Below are positions 53,956-61,865 of a DNA stretch of 64,000 bases, piece by piece. The stretch's first letter is position 1. The number at the start of each line of letters is the position of its first letter. Source of the stretch: Janthinobacterium sp. GW456P (GTDB lineage: Bacteria > Pseudomonadota > Gammaproteobacteria > Burkholderiales > Burkholderiaceae_D); NCBI RefSeq assembly GCF_002127655.1, contig NZ_NEHB01000003.1, positions 1-64,000 of the forward strand. The letters run 5' to 3'. A model generated the notes under the pieces. That model was not told where the DNA came from. It saw nothing but the letters and a program-made list of their open reading frames with translations, and searched no databases. A program made the translations under genes and the position numbers.

Positions 53956-54909
53956 ATGCTCCCCGAAATCCTTATCCTCGCTCCCAGCCCTTCGGCTGCC
54001 GTCAACGCGCAGCTGGAACAGCAATATACCTGCCACCATGCCTGGCAAGTGCCGGCGGACGAGCGTCACGCCTGGCTGGCCGAGCGGGCGCCGGCCATCC
54101 GCGCCGTCGTCACCACGGGCGCGCTGGGCTTGAACGCCGCCGACATGGGCTTGCTACCCGCATTGGAAATCGTCGCCGTCAATGGCGTGGGCCTCGATGG
54201 CGTGGCGCTCGACGTGGCGCGCGAGCGCGGCATCGCCGTTACGACCACGCCGAACGTGCTGACGGACGACGTCGCCGACCTGGCCCTGGCCTTGCTGCTG
54301 GCCAGCGCGCGGCATGTCGTGGCACTCGACCGTTACCTGCGCGATGGGGGCTGGGAACGCCGCGAGGCCATCGCCCCCGCATCTACCTTGCGCGGCAAGA
54401 CGGCCGGCATCTTCGGTTTCGGCCAGATCGGGCAAGCCATCGCACTGCGCCTGGCCGCCTTCGGCATCCATGTGCGCTACTTCCAGCCGCGCGCCATTGC
54501 CGGCACCAGCGTGCCGCGCGCGGAGTCCTTGCTGGCCCTGGCGCAGGAAAGCGATTATTTGATCGTCTGCGCGCCGGGCACGCCGGCCACGCGCAAGATC
54601 GTCGACCGCACCGTGCTCGACGCGCTCGGTCCGCAAGGCACCCTGATCAATATCGCCCGTGGCGCCCTGATCGACGAAGACGCCCTGATCGCCGCCTTGC
54701 AGGATGGCCACCTGGGCGCGGCCGGCCTCGACGTGTTTGCGGACGAACCGCGCGTGCCAAACGCCTTGCGCACCTTGCCCAACGTGGTGCTCACGCCGCA
54801 CGTGGGCAGCCTGACCGTGGAAACGCGCCATGCGATGGGGCAACTGGTCGTCGATAACCTGGCTGCCCACTTCGCCGGCTTGCCCTTGTTGACACCAGTA
54901 AAGTTGTAG
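53956..54909 (+). CDS. D-isomer-specific 2-hydroxyacid dehydrogenase
   Basis: A 317-residue NAD(P)-dependent enzyme that reduces 2-keto acids such as glyoxylate or hydroxypyruvate. The cofactor motif is IFGFGQIGQAIA; the catalytic set is Arg in INIARGALID, Glu in DVFADEPRVP and His in VLTPHVGSLT. The start at 53956 (MLPEILILAPSP) has AGGA seven bases upstream. The exact substrate is not resolved; family members close to this length include hydroxypyruvate reductases. It stands alone after the repeat element. Confidence 0.92.
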   Translation: MLPEILILAPSPSAAVNAQLEQQYTCHHAWQVPADERHAWLAERAPAIRAVVTTGALGLNAADMGLLPALEIVAVNGVGLDGVALDVARERGIAVTTTPNVLTDDVADLALALLLASARHVVALDRYLRDGGWERREAIAPASTLRGKTAGIFGFGQIGQAIALRLAAFGIHVRYFQPRAIAGTSVPRAESLLALAQESDYLIVCAPGTPATRKIVDRTVLDALGPQGTLINIARGALIDEDALIAALQDGHLGAAGLDVFADEPRVPNALRTLPNVVLTPHVGSLTVETRHAMGQLVVDNLAAHFAGLPLLTPVKL

Positions 54910-54971
54910 ACCTGCCGGCCGGCCACGTCCAGGATGAACCGTTTTAATCAAGCATGAATGAAAGAGTAGCT

Positions 54972-56162
54972 ATGGAATTAAGTAAATCGCTGTTGCGCAC
55001 GCGCGGCGGGTTGGACAGCGGCAAGGTGGGCATGATCGAGCTGTTCTTCGATCTCGTGTTCGTGTTTGCGGTCACGCAACTGTCGCACGGCTTGCTGGCG
55101 CACCTGAGCGCCATGGGCTGGCTGCAGACGGGCTTGCTGCTGATGGCCGTCTGGTGGGTGTGGATATTCACCTCGTGGATCACCAACTGGCTCGACCCCG
55201 AGCGCATTCCTGTACGCATCAGCCTGTTTGCGCTGATGTTGGGCGGGCTGATCATGTCGGCCTCGATACCGGAAGCGTTCGGCACGCGGGGCCTGGGCTT
55301 TGCGGGTGCCTACGTCGCCATGCAGGTGGGCCGGCCCCTGTTCGCCTGGTGGGCTGTGCGTCACGAAGCGCTGGCGCGCCGCCGCAATTTCCAGCGCATC
55401 GCCCTGTGGGCCGTGCTATCCGGCATCTTCTGGATCGCCGGCGGCATCGCGTCGCCCGAGCAGCGCATCTTCTGGTGGGCCGCGGCCCTGTTGATCGACC
55501 TGGCCGGACCCTGGATGCTGTTCGGCATACCGGGCCTGGGGCGCTCGACGACGGCCGACTGGGACGTCGATGGCAGCCACATGGCCGAACGCTGCGGCCT
55601 GTTCGTCATCATCGCCCTCGGCGAATCCTTGCTGGTGACGGGCGCCACCTTCGCGGGCCTGGAATGGACGGCCGGCAACTGGCTGGGCTTCCTGTCGGCC
55701 CTGGTCGGCAGCATCGCCATGTGGTGGATTTATTTCGACACGGGCGCCGAAGCGGGCCACCACCGCATCGCCCACTCGAAAGACCCGGGACGCATCGCCC
55801 GCAAGGCGTACACGTATATCCACGTGCTGATCGTGGGCGGTGTGATCGTTTCCGCCGTGGCCGATGAGCTGGCCCTCGTGCATCCGGACGAGGCGAGCTT
55901 CGCCGGCATCAGCGCCTTGCTGGGTGGCCCGATCCTGTATCTGCTGGGCAATGCGCTGTTCAAATGGGTCAGCAGCGACCGTGCCGCGCCGCCGCTGTCG
56001 CATCTGCTGGGCATTTTGATCATCCTGGCGTTGATCCCGATGGCCTACGGCCGCCTGTATTCGCCCTTGATCCTGGCCTGCATCACGAGCTGCGTGCTGG
56101 TACTGGTAGCCGTGTGGGAGCACATGGCGCTGCGCCGCCCGCCACCGGACATCGATCCCTGA
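54972..56162 (+). CDS. Low temperature requirement A (LtrA) family membrane protein
   Basis: A 396-residue polytopic membrane protein. The family signature is at the N-terminus (VGMIELFFDLVFVFAVTQLSH) and at RCGLFVIIALGESLLVTG. About ten hydrophobic helices are visible. The function of LtrA proteins is not known. The ATG at 54972 is preferred because AAAGAG precedes it; an ATG at 54954 would add six residues but has no ribosome binding site. Confidence 0.9.
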   Translation: MELSKSLLRTRGGLDSGKVGMIELFFDLVFVFAVTQLSHGLLAHLSAMGWLQTGLLLMAVWWVWIFTSWITNWLDPERIPVRISLFALMLGGLIMSASIPEAFGTRGLGFAGAYVAMQVGRPLFAWWAVRHEALARRRNFQRIALWAVLSGIFWIAGGIASPEQRIFWWAAALLIDLAGPWMLFGIPGLGRSTTADWDVDGSHMAERCGLFVIIALGESLLVTGATFAGLEWTAGNWLGFLSALVGSIAMWWIYFDTGAEAGHHRIAHSKDPGRIARKAYTYIHVLIVGGVIVSAVADELALVHPDEASFAGISALLGGPILYLLGNALFKWVSSDRAAPPLSHLLGILIILALIPMAYGRLYSPLILACITSCVLVLVAVWEHMALRRPPPDIDP

Positions 56163-56189
56163 TGCGCAATTCCTGACGTCCGCCCGGCC

Positions 56190-56720
56190 TTATCCGGCCG
56201 GCGCGATGTCGTCCGGATCGCTGCGCGCATCGAGCTGCAGCTGCAAGAACGCCAGGTCGAGCCAGGCGCCGAACTTGGTGCCCACCTGGCGCATCAAGCC
56301 CACTTCCTCGAAGCCCAGCTGCTTGTGCAGGGCGATCGAGCTGGCATTGCCGGCCTCGATGCCCGCCACCATCACGTGTTTGCCCAGGCCGCGCGCCCGC
56401 ATAATCAGTTCCCCCATCAAGGCCTTGCCGACACCGGCGCCACGACGATCGGCGCGCACATACACGGAATGCTCGACCGTATGGCGGAAACCCTCGAACG
56501 GGCGCCAGTCGCCGAACGTGGCGTAGCCGGCCACCTTTTCCTCTGCATCGATGGCGACGAGCACGGGATAGCCGGCCCGCTGGCGGTCGGCCAGCCAGGC
56601 GGCGCGGTTGGCCGCATCGACCGTCCGTTCATTCCAGATGGCCAGGGTATGGCTGACGGCATCGTTGTAGATGGCCGTGATGGCCCCGATATCGCCCGCG
56701 TGGGCATCGCGTATGTGCAT
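56190..56720 (-). CDS. GNAT acetyltransferase, phosphinothricin/methionine sulfoximine type
   Basis: A 176-residue GNAT of the Pat/MnaT group. AITAIYNDAVSHTLAIWNERTVD is the typical substrate loop, HSVYVRADRRGAGVGKALM the acetyl-CoA site and GNASSIALHKQLGFEEVG the C-terminal motif. It acetylates amino-group compounds such as methionine sulfoximine or related amino acids. Start at 56720 follows GAGGAGA. It is divergent from the XRE-cupin gene, and both promoters overlap the palindrome at 56739-56756. Confidence 0.9.
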   Translation of the reverse strand: MHIRDAHAGDIGAITAIYNDAVSHTLAIWNERTVDAANRAAWLADRQRAGYPVLVAIDAEEKVAGYATFGDWRPFEGFRHTVEHSVYVRADRRGAGVGKALMGELIMRARGLGKHVMVAGIEAGNASSIALHKQLGFEEVGLMRQVGTKFGAWLDLAFLQLQLDARSDPDDIAPAG

Positions 56721-56721
56721 G

Positions 56722-56751
56722 TTGCTCTCCTCGTCAAGTGTCCACTATAAT
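56722..56751 (+). promoter_or_regulatory. Promoter of the XRE-cupin gene
   Basis: TTGCTC (56722-56727) and consensus TATAAT (56746-56751) are separated by 18 bases. The -10 box lies inside the operator palindrome. Confidence 0.55.
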
Positions 56752-56756
56752 GGACA
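56739..56756. promoter_or_regulatory. Operator palindrome between the GNAT and XRE-cupin genes
   Basis: TGTCCACTATAATGGACA has perfect 6-base arms around a 6-base centre and covers the -10 box of the XRE gene. A lone TGTCCA half-site follows at 56781. The natural candidate ligand is the XRE regulator, acting on itself and on the acetyltransferase. Confidence 0.6.
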
Positions 56757-56822
56757 AATCATAGATTGCCGCCCACACCTTGTCCAATAAAATCGAATGG
56801 AAACCGGAATAGAAGCCGACAT

Positions 56823-57392
56823 ATGTCCACTAAACCAGACGAATTGAACCAGCGCATCGGCGCCAGGGTGCGCCTCGAGCGGGAAAACCTGGGCTGGTCG
56901 CTGACGGAACTGGCGGCCCGCTCGGGCGTGTCGCGCGCCATGGTGCACAAGGTGGAGCGGGGCGATTGCAGTCCCACGGCCACCTTGCTGGCGCGCTTGT
57001 CGGGCGCCTTCGGCCTGAGCATGTCCGAACTGATCGCCCGCGCCGAGATGCGCGCAGGGCGCTTGCTGCGCAAGCTTGAGCAGCCCGTGTGGACCGATCC
57101 GCAGAGCGGCTATGTACGGCGCCATGTGTCGCCCGCGTCCGACATGCCGCTCGACCTCGTGCATATTACCTTGCCGCCGGGCGCCGTGGTGGCCATGCCG
57201 GCTGCCGCCTATGTGGCGCGCAGACAGCTGATCTGGTCGCTGTCCGGCAGCCTCGTCTTCGTCGAAGGAGAAACCCGCCATGTGCTGGACGAGGGCGACT
57301 GCCTGGAACTGGGGCCGCCCGCCGACTGCGTGTTCCGCAATGAAGCGGCCACCGCCTGCACCTACGCCGTGGCGGTATTGAAAAACGGCTGA
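56823..57392 (+). CDS. XRE-family regulator with C-terminal cupin domain
   Basis: A 189-residue regulator. The helix-turn-helix lies at about residues 11-62 (SLTELAARSGVSRAMVHKVERG) and a cupin beta-barrel at about 110-185 (VVAMPAAAYVARRQ, GDCLELGPPADCVF). The cupin probably binds a small ligand. The start at 56823 gives the family length. It is divergent from an acetyltransferase gene, an arrangement that suggests ligand-controlled expression of that enzyme. Confidence 0.9.
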   Translation: MSTKPDELNQRIGARVRLERENLGWSLTELAARSGVSRAMVHKVERGDCSPTATLLARLSGAFGLSMSELIARAEMRAGRLLRKLEQPVWTDPQSGYVRRHVSPASDMPLDLVHITLPPGAVVAMPAAAYVARRQLIWSLSGSLVFVEGETRHVLDEGDCLELGPPADCVFRNEAATACTYAVAVLKNG

Positions 57393-57394
57393 GC

Positions 57395-58291
57395 TCAGGC
57401 CAGCGCCGCCGCGCGCAGCTGGGCGATGAAGGCGCGCGCGGCGGGCGCCTGTTCATGGCGGCGGAAGGCCACGGCGATTTCCGAGCTGATCTGCGGCCCT
57501 TCCAGCTCGCGAAAGACCACGCCGGGCAATTGCACGCTGGCCATTACGGAATGGGGCACGATGGCGCAGCCCACGCCCAGCGACACTTCCGTCAGCACGG
57601 CCACCAGGCTGCCCGGGCGCGACACCACCTGCGCCGCAAAGCCGCCGCGCCGGCTCGCCTCCAATGTCCCCAATTCCTGTTCCGGCACGATGAACGCCTG
57701 CTGCGCCAGCGCGGCCGGCCCCGCTATTTCTTGCCGGGCGAGCGGGCTGTCGGCCTGCACGGCCAGCACGAAGCGGTCGCGCAGCAAGACCACGCTGTCC
57801 AGTCCGTCCGGCAAGTGCAGGGGCGGGCGCACGAAGGCCAGGTCGACCCGGCCCTGGTCCAGCAAGCCGGGCAGGGCATCCATCGCGTATTCGCGCGCAC
57901 TGATATGGATGCCGGGGTGGCTGGCGCGAAAGCGGGCAAACTGGCTCTGCAGCACACCGGAATACGCGGCCGAGGCCACGTAGCCGATTTCCAGCCGCCC
58001 CAGTTCGCCCCGTCCCGCCCTTCGCGCCACGTCCTGCGCCTGCGCCAGCTGCTCCAGCGCGCGTGCCGCTTCCAGCACGAACAATTCCCCGGCCGCCGTC
58101 AGGGACACGGCGCGCTTGCTGCGCTGGAACAGCCGCGTGCCCAGCAGCTGCTCCGTTTCCTGCACCTGCTTGGTCAGGGCGGGCGGCGAAATGCCCAGTT
58201 CCGCGGCGGCCCGCGCGAAGTGCAGGCTGTGCGCGACGGCCAGCACGCAGCGGAAATGCCGCAATTCCAAGTCTTTGAGTGTATTCACCAT
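57395..58291 (-). CDS. LysR-type transcriptional regulator
   Basis: A 298-residue LysR regulator. The N-terminal helix-turn-helix is in FARAAAELGISPPALTKQVQETE; the substrate-binding domain begins near RLEIGYVASAAYSG. It is divergent from an MFS efflux gene, with 63 bases between starts, and very likely controls it. A perfect palindrome with the LysR T-N11-A core lies over its own start codon. It is convergent with the XRE gene, with 2 bases between stops. Confidence 0.94.
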   Translation of the reverse strand: MVNTLKDLELRHFRCVLAVAHSLHFARAAAELGISPPALTKQVQETEQLLGTRLFQRSKRAVSLTAAGELFVLEAARALEQLAQAQDVARRAGRGELGRLEIGYVASAAYSGVLQSQFARFRASHPGIHISAREYAMDALPGLLDQGRVDLAFVRPPLHLPDGLDSVVLLRDRFVLAVQADSPLARQEIAGPAALAQQAFIVPEQELGTLEASRRGGFAAQVVSRPGSLVAVLTEVSLGVGCAIVPHSVMASVQLPGVVFRELEGPQISSEIAVAFRRHEQAPAARAFIAQLRAAALA

Positions 58292-58299
58292 GGGTGAAT
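58283..58299. promoter_or_regulatory. LysR-type operator palindrome over the regulator's start codon
   Basis: ATTCACCATGGGTGAAT is a perfect inverted repeat (7-base arms, 3-base centre) with a T-N11-A core at 58285-58297. It includes the LysR start codon, so binding would block the regulator's own initiation region and sit 56 bases before the MFS start. Confidence 0.6.
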
Positions 58300-58354
58300 T
58301 ATATGGCGCTTATCTTATAACAGGAAATAATATCGGCCTGCTTACAATCGGGGC

Positions 58355-59851
58355 ATGAAAAATACCAACTGGACCCTGTATACCTGCTCGGGCGTGTGCG
58401 CGCTGATCATGCTCGACACCAACGTCGTCGCCGTCTCGCTACCCTCGATCGCCCGCTCGCTCAATGCCAGCTTCGTCGACGTGGAATGGGTGGTCAGCGC
58501 CTACATGCTGGCGTTCGCCTCGTTTTTGCTGCCCGCCGGCAGCATTGCCGACCGCCTGGGACGCCGCAAGGTGATGCTGTATGGTCTCTCCGTGTTCGCG
58601 CTGGCGTCCCTGCTGTGCGGCCTGGCGTGGACGCCGTTCGTGCTCAACGTGGCGCGCGCCGTCAAGGGCCTGGGTGCGGCGCTGCTGCTGACATCGGCGC
58701 TGGCCGTCATCGGCCACACGTTTCACGCGGAAAAGGAGAGGGCGCGCGCCTGGTCCGTGTGGGGCGCGGCCATGGGCGTGGCCATGACGGTGGCGCCGCT
58801 CTTGGGCGGCCTGGTCACGAGCGCCATCAACTGGCGCTGGATTTTCTATCTGAACCTGCCCGTCGTCGCCCTGCTGATGTGGCTGGTAGGCAAGCACGTG
58901 GACGAATCGAAGGACGCGTCCAACGCCAGTTTTGATCCACTGGGCGCGCTGCTGTTTTCCGCCGGGCTGTTCTGCATCATCTGGGGCTTGATCGACGCCA
59001 GCGTGGCGGGCTGGTCCAGCAGTGCCACCGTGCTGCGCTTTGCGGCCGGCGCGGCGCTGCTGCTGGTCTTCGTGCTGGCGGAGCGGCGCCAGCGCGCGCC
59101 GATGGTCGATTTATCCCTGTTTGGCCGGCGCGTCTTCGTCGGCGCCGTGCTGGGCATGTTCGGCTACGCCATCGCCGCGCAAGTGATGATGACGTTCTTG
59201 CCGCTGTACCTGCAGAACGCTTTCGGCTTTTCCGCCGTGCTGGCCGGCTGCGCCATGCTGCCGTTCGCCGTCGCCATGGTGCTGCTGTCGCGGCTGGCGC
59301 CGCGCGCCATGCGGGTGCTGGACGACCGCGGCATCCTCGTGACGGGGCTGTTGATCGTTGCCGCGGGCAACGTGGCCACGGCGCTCGCCGCCGCCAGCCT
59401 GCAGTATGGCTGGGTGGCGGCCGGCATGGTCGTCACGGGCGCGGGTGCGGGATTGCTCAATGGCACCACGCAAAAGGCCATCCTTGCCTGCATCCCGCGC
59501 GAGCGCACGGGCATGGGTTCCGGCATCAGCACCACCACGCGCTTCGTCGGCATCGTGCTGGCCGTCGGTGCGCTGGGCGCCGTGCTGGCCATGCGTACGG
59601 CGGCGTCGTTCGAGCAACTGGCGTGGCTGCACGGCTTGAAAGCCTCGCCCGAAATGATCGGGCGCATCGTCGCCGGCAACGCGGCCGAGGCCTTCGGCCA
59701 GCTGCCGCCGGCCATGCAGGCCGTAGCGCAGGAAGCGGCGCGCCACGCCTTCATCGACGGCTTTGCCAGCGTGCTGTATTTGGCTGGCGGCCTGGCTGCC
59801 GTGGTGGCGGCGCTGGTCTTCGTGCTGGCGCGGCCGCTGGAAAAAGTGTAA
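58355..59851 (+). CDS. MFS drug efflux transporter, DHA2 (14-helix) type
   Basis: A 498-residue transporter. The N-terminal motif LDTNVVAVSLPSIARSL and the WRWIFYLNLPV motif are characteristic of EmrB/QacA-type DHA2 antiporters; a loop motif DRLGRRKVMLYG follows helix 2. About 14 hydrophobic helices fit. It should expel a toxic compound using the proton gradient. It is divergent from and probably regulated by the LysR gene. Confidence 0.92.
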   Translation: MKNTNWTLYTCSGVCALIMLDTNVVAVSLPSIARSLNASFVDVEWVVSAYMLAFASFLLPAGSIADRLGRRKVMLYGLSVFALASLLCGLAWTPFVLNVARAVKGLGAALLLTSALAVIGHTFHAEKERARAWSVWGAAMGVAMTVAPLLGGLVTSAINWRWIFYLNLPVVALLMWLVGKHVDESKDASNASFDPLGALLFSAGLFCIIWGLIDASVAGWSSSATVLRFAAGAALLLVFVLAERRQRAPMVDLSLFGRRVFVGAVLGMFGYAIAAQVMMTFLPLYLQNAFGFSAVLAGCAMLPFAVAMVLLSRLAPRAMRVLDDRGILVTGLLIVAAGNVATALAAASLQYGWVAAGMVVTGAGAGLLNGTTQKAILACIPRERTGMGSGISTTTRFVGIVLAVGALGAVLAMRTAASFEQLAWLHGLKASPEMIGRIVAGNAAEAFGQLPPAMQAVAQEAARHAFIDGFASVLYLAGGLAAVVAALVFVLARPLEKV

Positions 59852-59943
59852 CTGTTCAGCAATATGCGCGTGCGCCGCCCGCACTTGTAATATGATGCCT
59901 TCGAGAAATACATGGCAATCATATAACTACCGCAGGTAAGCGC

Positions 59944-61512
59944 ATGCGCAGAAAACGCATTATCATCACCAGCGTGCTGGTCGCCGTCATCGGCGTGGCC
60001 GCTCCCCTGAGCCTGGCCTTTTACCTGTCATCCGTGCGCGCCGAGCAGGGCGAGCAGGAACGCTTGCGCGTGCTGGCCGGCTACGCGCTCGAGCGCGCCC
60101 ACCGCTCCATCGCCTCGGCCGGGGTCGCCCTGCGTAGCGCCGACGCGCTGGATCTGGCGCCGTGCACGGAAGCGCATATCCAGCAATTGCGCCGCATCAC
60201 CATCACCACGCGCAGCATCGACGATATCGGCTACGTGGAAAATGGCGTGCTTAAATGCACGTCCACGGGCCGCGAAGAGACGCGCATCGCCGTCACGCCC
60301 GCCGATTTCACCCTGGCCAACGGCATGGGCCTCGATTTCAATCTGCGGCCCGTCGTCAGCGGCGGCAAGCGCATGGTGGGGCTGTCCTACCGCGCCTATA
60401 AGGTGCTGATCGATCCCGTGCGTTTTTCCGACGTCATCGTCGACAGCGATATCCAGATGGCCGTGGCCATCGGCAAGCAGGGTGTGCTCGATACTTTGCA
60501 CCATCCCGACCCCGCGCTGGTGCAAAGCTTGCTCGCCGGGCTGCCGGCGACGGGCGACGCGGCGCACGACGGCAGCATCCATGCGATGCTGTACCGCGAT
60601 GGTTTGACCGCCGTCATGATAGCGCCGCGCAGCAAGCTGAACGACAGGCTGCGCCGTGAACAGCTGCTGCTTTTGCCGCTGGGCCTGCTGATGGCCGCCT
60701 TTATCTTCGGCATCGTCGTATGGCTGTCGCGCCGGCGCCTGTCCTTGCGCGGCGAGCTGGAAACGGCGGTCGAGCGGCGCGAGTTCTTTGTCCATTATCA
60801 ACCGATTATTGCGCTCGACACGGGCGTGTGCGTGGGCGCCGAGGCGCTGATACGCTGGCGCCGTCCCGACGGCAGCATGATACGGCCCGACCTGTTTATC
60901 CCCGTGGCCGAGGAAAGCGACCTCATCTTGCCCATCACGGACCAGGTGATCGCTTGCGTCATCGCCGACATGCGCGCCGCGCTGTTGGCCGACCGCGAAT
61001 TGCACATCGCCATCAACCTGTGCGCCAGCGACATCGAAACGGGCCGGGTGCTCGACGTGCTGGAACGCGCGCTGGACGGCACCGGCATCGAAGCGCAGCA
61101 GATCTGGCTGGAAGCGACGGAGCGGGGCTTCATCAACGTGGAGGCGGCCCGCGCCACCATTGAAAAAGCCCGCGCACGGGGTCACGCGGTGGCCATCGAC
61201 GACTTCGGCACGGGATACTCCAGCCTGTCGAGCCTGCAAAACCTGCCGCTCGATGCCTTGAAGATCGACAAATCCTTCGTCGACACCATCGGCACGGACG
61301 CCGCCACCAGCAGCGTCACGCCGCACATCATCGACATGGCGCGCACCCTGCACATGCTGATCGTGGCCGAAGGCATCGAAACGCAGCAGCAAGCCGACTA
61401 TCTGCTGGAACGCAAGGTAGAATTCGGCCAGGGCTGGCTGTTTGCGAAAGCGCTGCCGGCCTCCGACTTCCTTGCTTTCTACCGCACGCGCCGCGCGCCA
61501 TCCGACACATGA
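59944..61512 (+). CDS. Cyclic-di-GMP phosphodiesterase with periplasmic CSS domain (CSS-EAL)
   Basis: A 522-residue inner-membrane protein. Helix 1 is near residues 6-28; the periplasmic CSS domain has Cys74 and Cys105 (LKCTST), a redox-sensing pair in relatives; helix 2 is near 240-260 (LLPLGLLMAAFIFGIVVWL). The EAL domain is complete: Glu in GAEALIRW near residue 300, INLCASD, LEATERGF, IDDFGTGYSS, LKIDKSF, AEGIET and GQGWLF. It should degrade c-di-GMP and so reduce biofilm and exopolysaccharide. Start at 59944 follows AGGTAA. Its stop overlaps the next gene's ATG. Confidence 0.95.
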   Translation: MRRKRIIITSVLVAVIGVAAPLSLAFYLSSVRAEQGEQERLRVLAGYALERAHRSIASAGVALRSADALDLAPCTEAHIQQLRRITITTRSIDDIGYVENGVLKCTSTGREETRIAVTPADFTLANGMGLDFNLRPVVSGGKRMVGLSYRAYKVLIDPVRFSDVIVDSDIQMAVAIGKQGVLDTLHHPDPALVQSLLAGLPATGDAAHDGSIHAMLYRDGLTAVMIAPRSKLNDRLRREQLLLLPLGLLMAAFIFGIVVWLSRRRLSLRGELETAVERREFFVHYQPIIALDTGVCVGAEALIRWRRPDGSMIRPDLFIPVAEESDLILPITDQVIACVIADMRAALLADRELHIAINLCASDIETGRVLDVLERALDGTGIEAQQIWLEATERGFINVEAARATIEKARARGHAVAIDDFGTGYSSLSSLQNLPLDALKIDKSFVDTIGTDAATSSVTPHIIDMARTLHMLIVAEGIETQQQADYLLERKVEFGQGWLFAKALPASDFLAFYRTRRAPSDT

Positions 61513-61862
61513 AACAGCCACGCTTTCCCTATCCCTTGCAGCCGCTGCGCGTACCGGGCGGCTGGCACATTACCGTCAACACCCTGTTCGAGGTCGAGCC
61601 AGGGCCGGACACCATGCAGTGGTTCAGCAGCGCTTTGCTGCTGTGGGGCAGCTGCCGCGACAGCGGTTACTGCTTCAATTCGCACTTCGAGCCCGAGGAC
61701 GATCCGCAGGGCGAGTTCGTGTTGGAGATGGGCAAGGTGGCGTACGACCGCCACGGCAAGATCGTCCAGGGCAGCGACGCTTTCCTCGGTGAATTTCGCA
61801 CGCGCAGCAAGGCGGCGTTTGTCGCGCGGGTCGAGCAGTTCATGCAAGACCCGGCGGTGTGA
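61509..61862 (+). CDS. Conserved-looking small protein coupled to the CSS-EAL gene
   Basis: A 117-residue soluble protein of unknown family. It is rich in aromatic and acidic residues (PGGWHITVNTLFEVEPGPDT, YCFNSHFEPEDDPQGEF). No signal peptide, helix or catalytic motif is recognised. The ATG overlaps the phosphodiesterase TGA, so it is translated with it and may work with it. It is convergent with the serine hydrolase gene, with 3 bases between stops. Confidence 0.8.
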   Translation: MKQPRFPYPLQPLRVPGGWHITVNTLFEVEPGPDTMQWFSSALLLWGSCRDSGYCFNSHFEPEDDPQGEFVLEMGKVAYDRHGKIVQGSDAFLGEFRTRSKAAFVARVEQFMQDPAV

Positions 61863-61865
61863 GTT

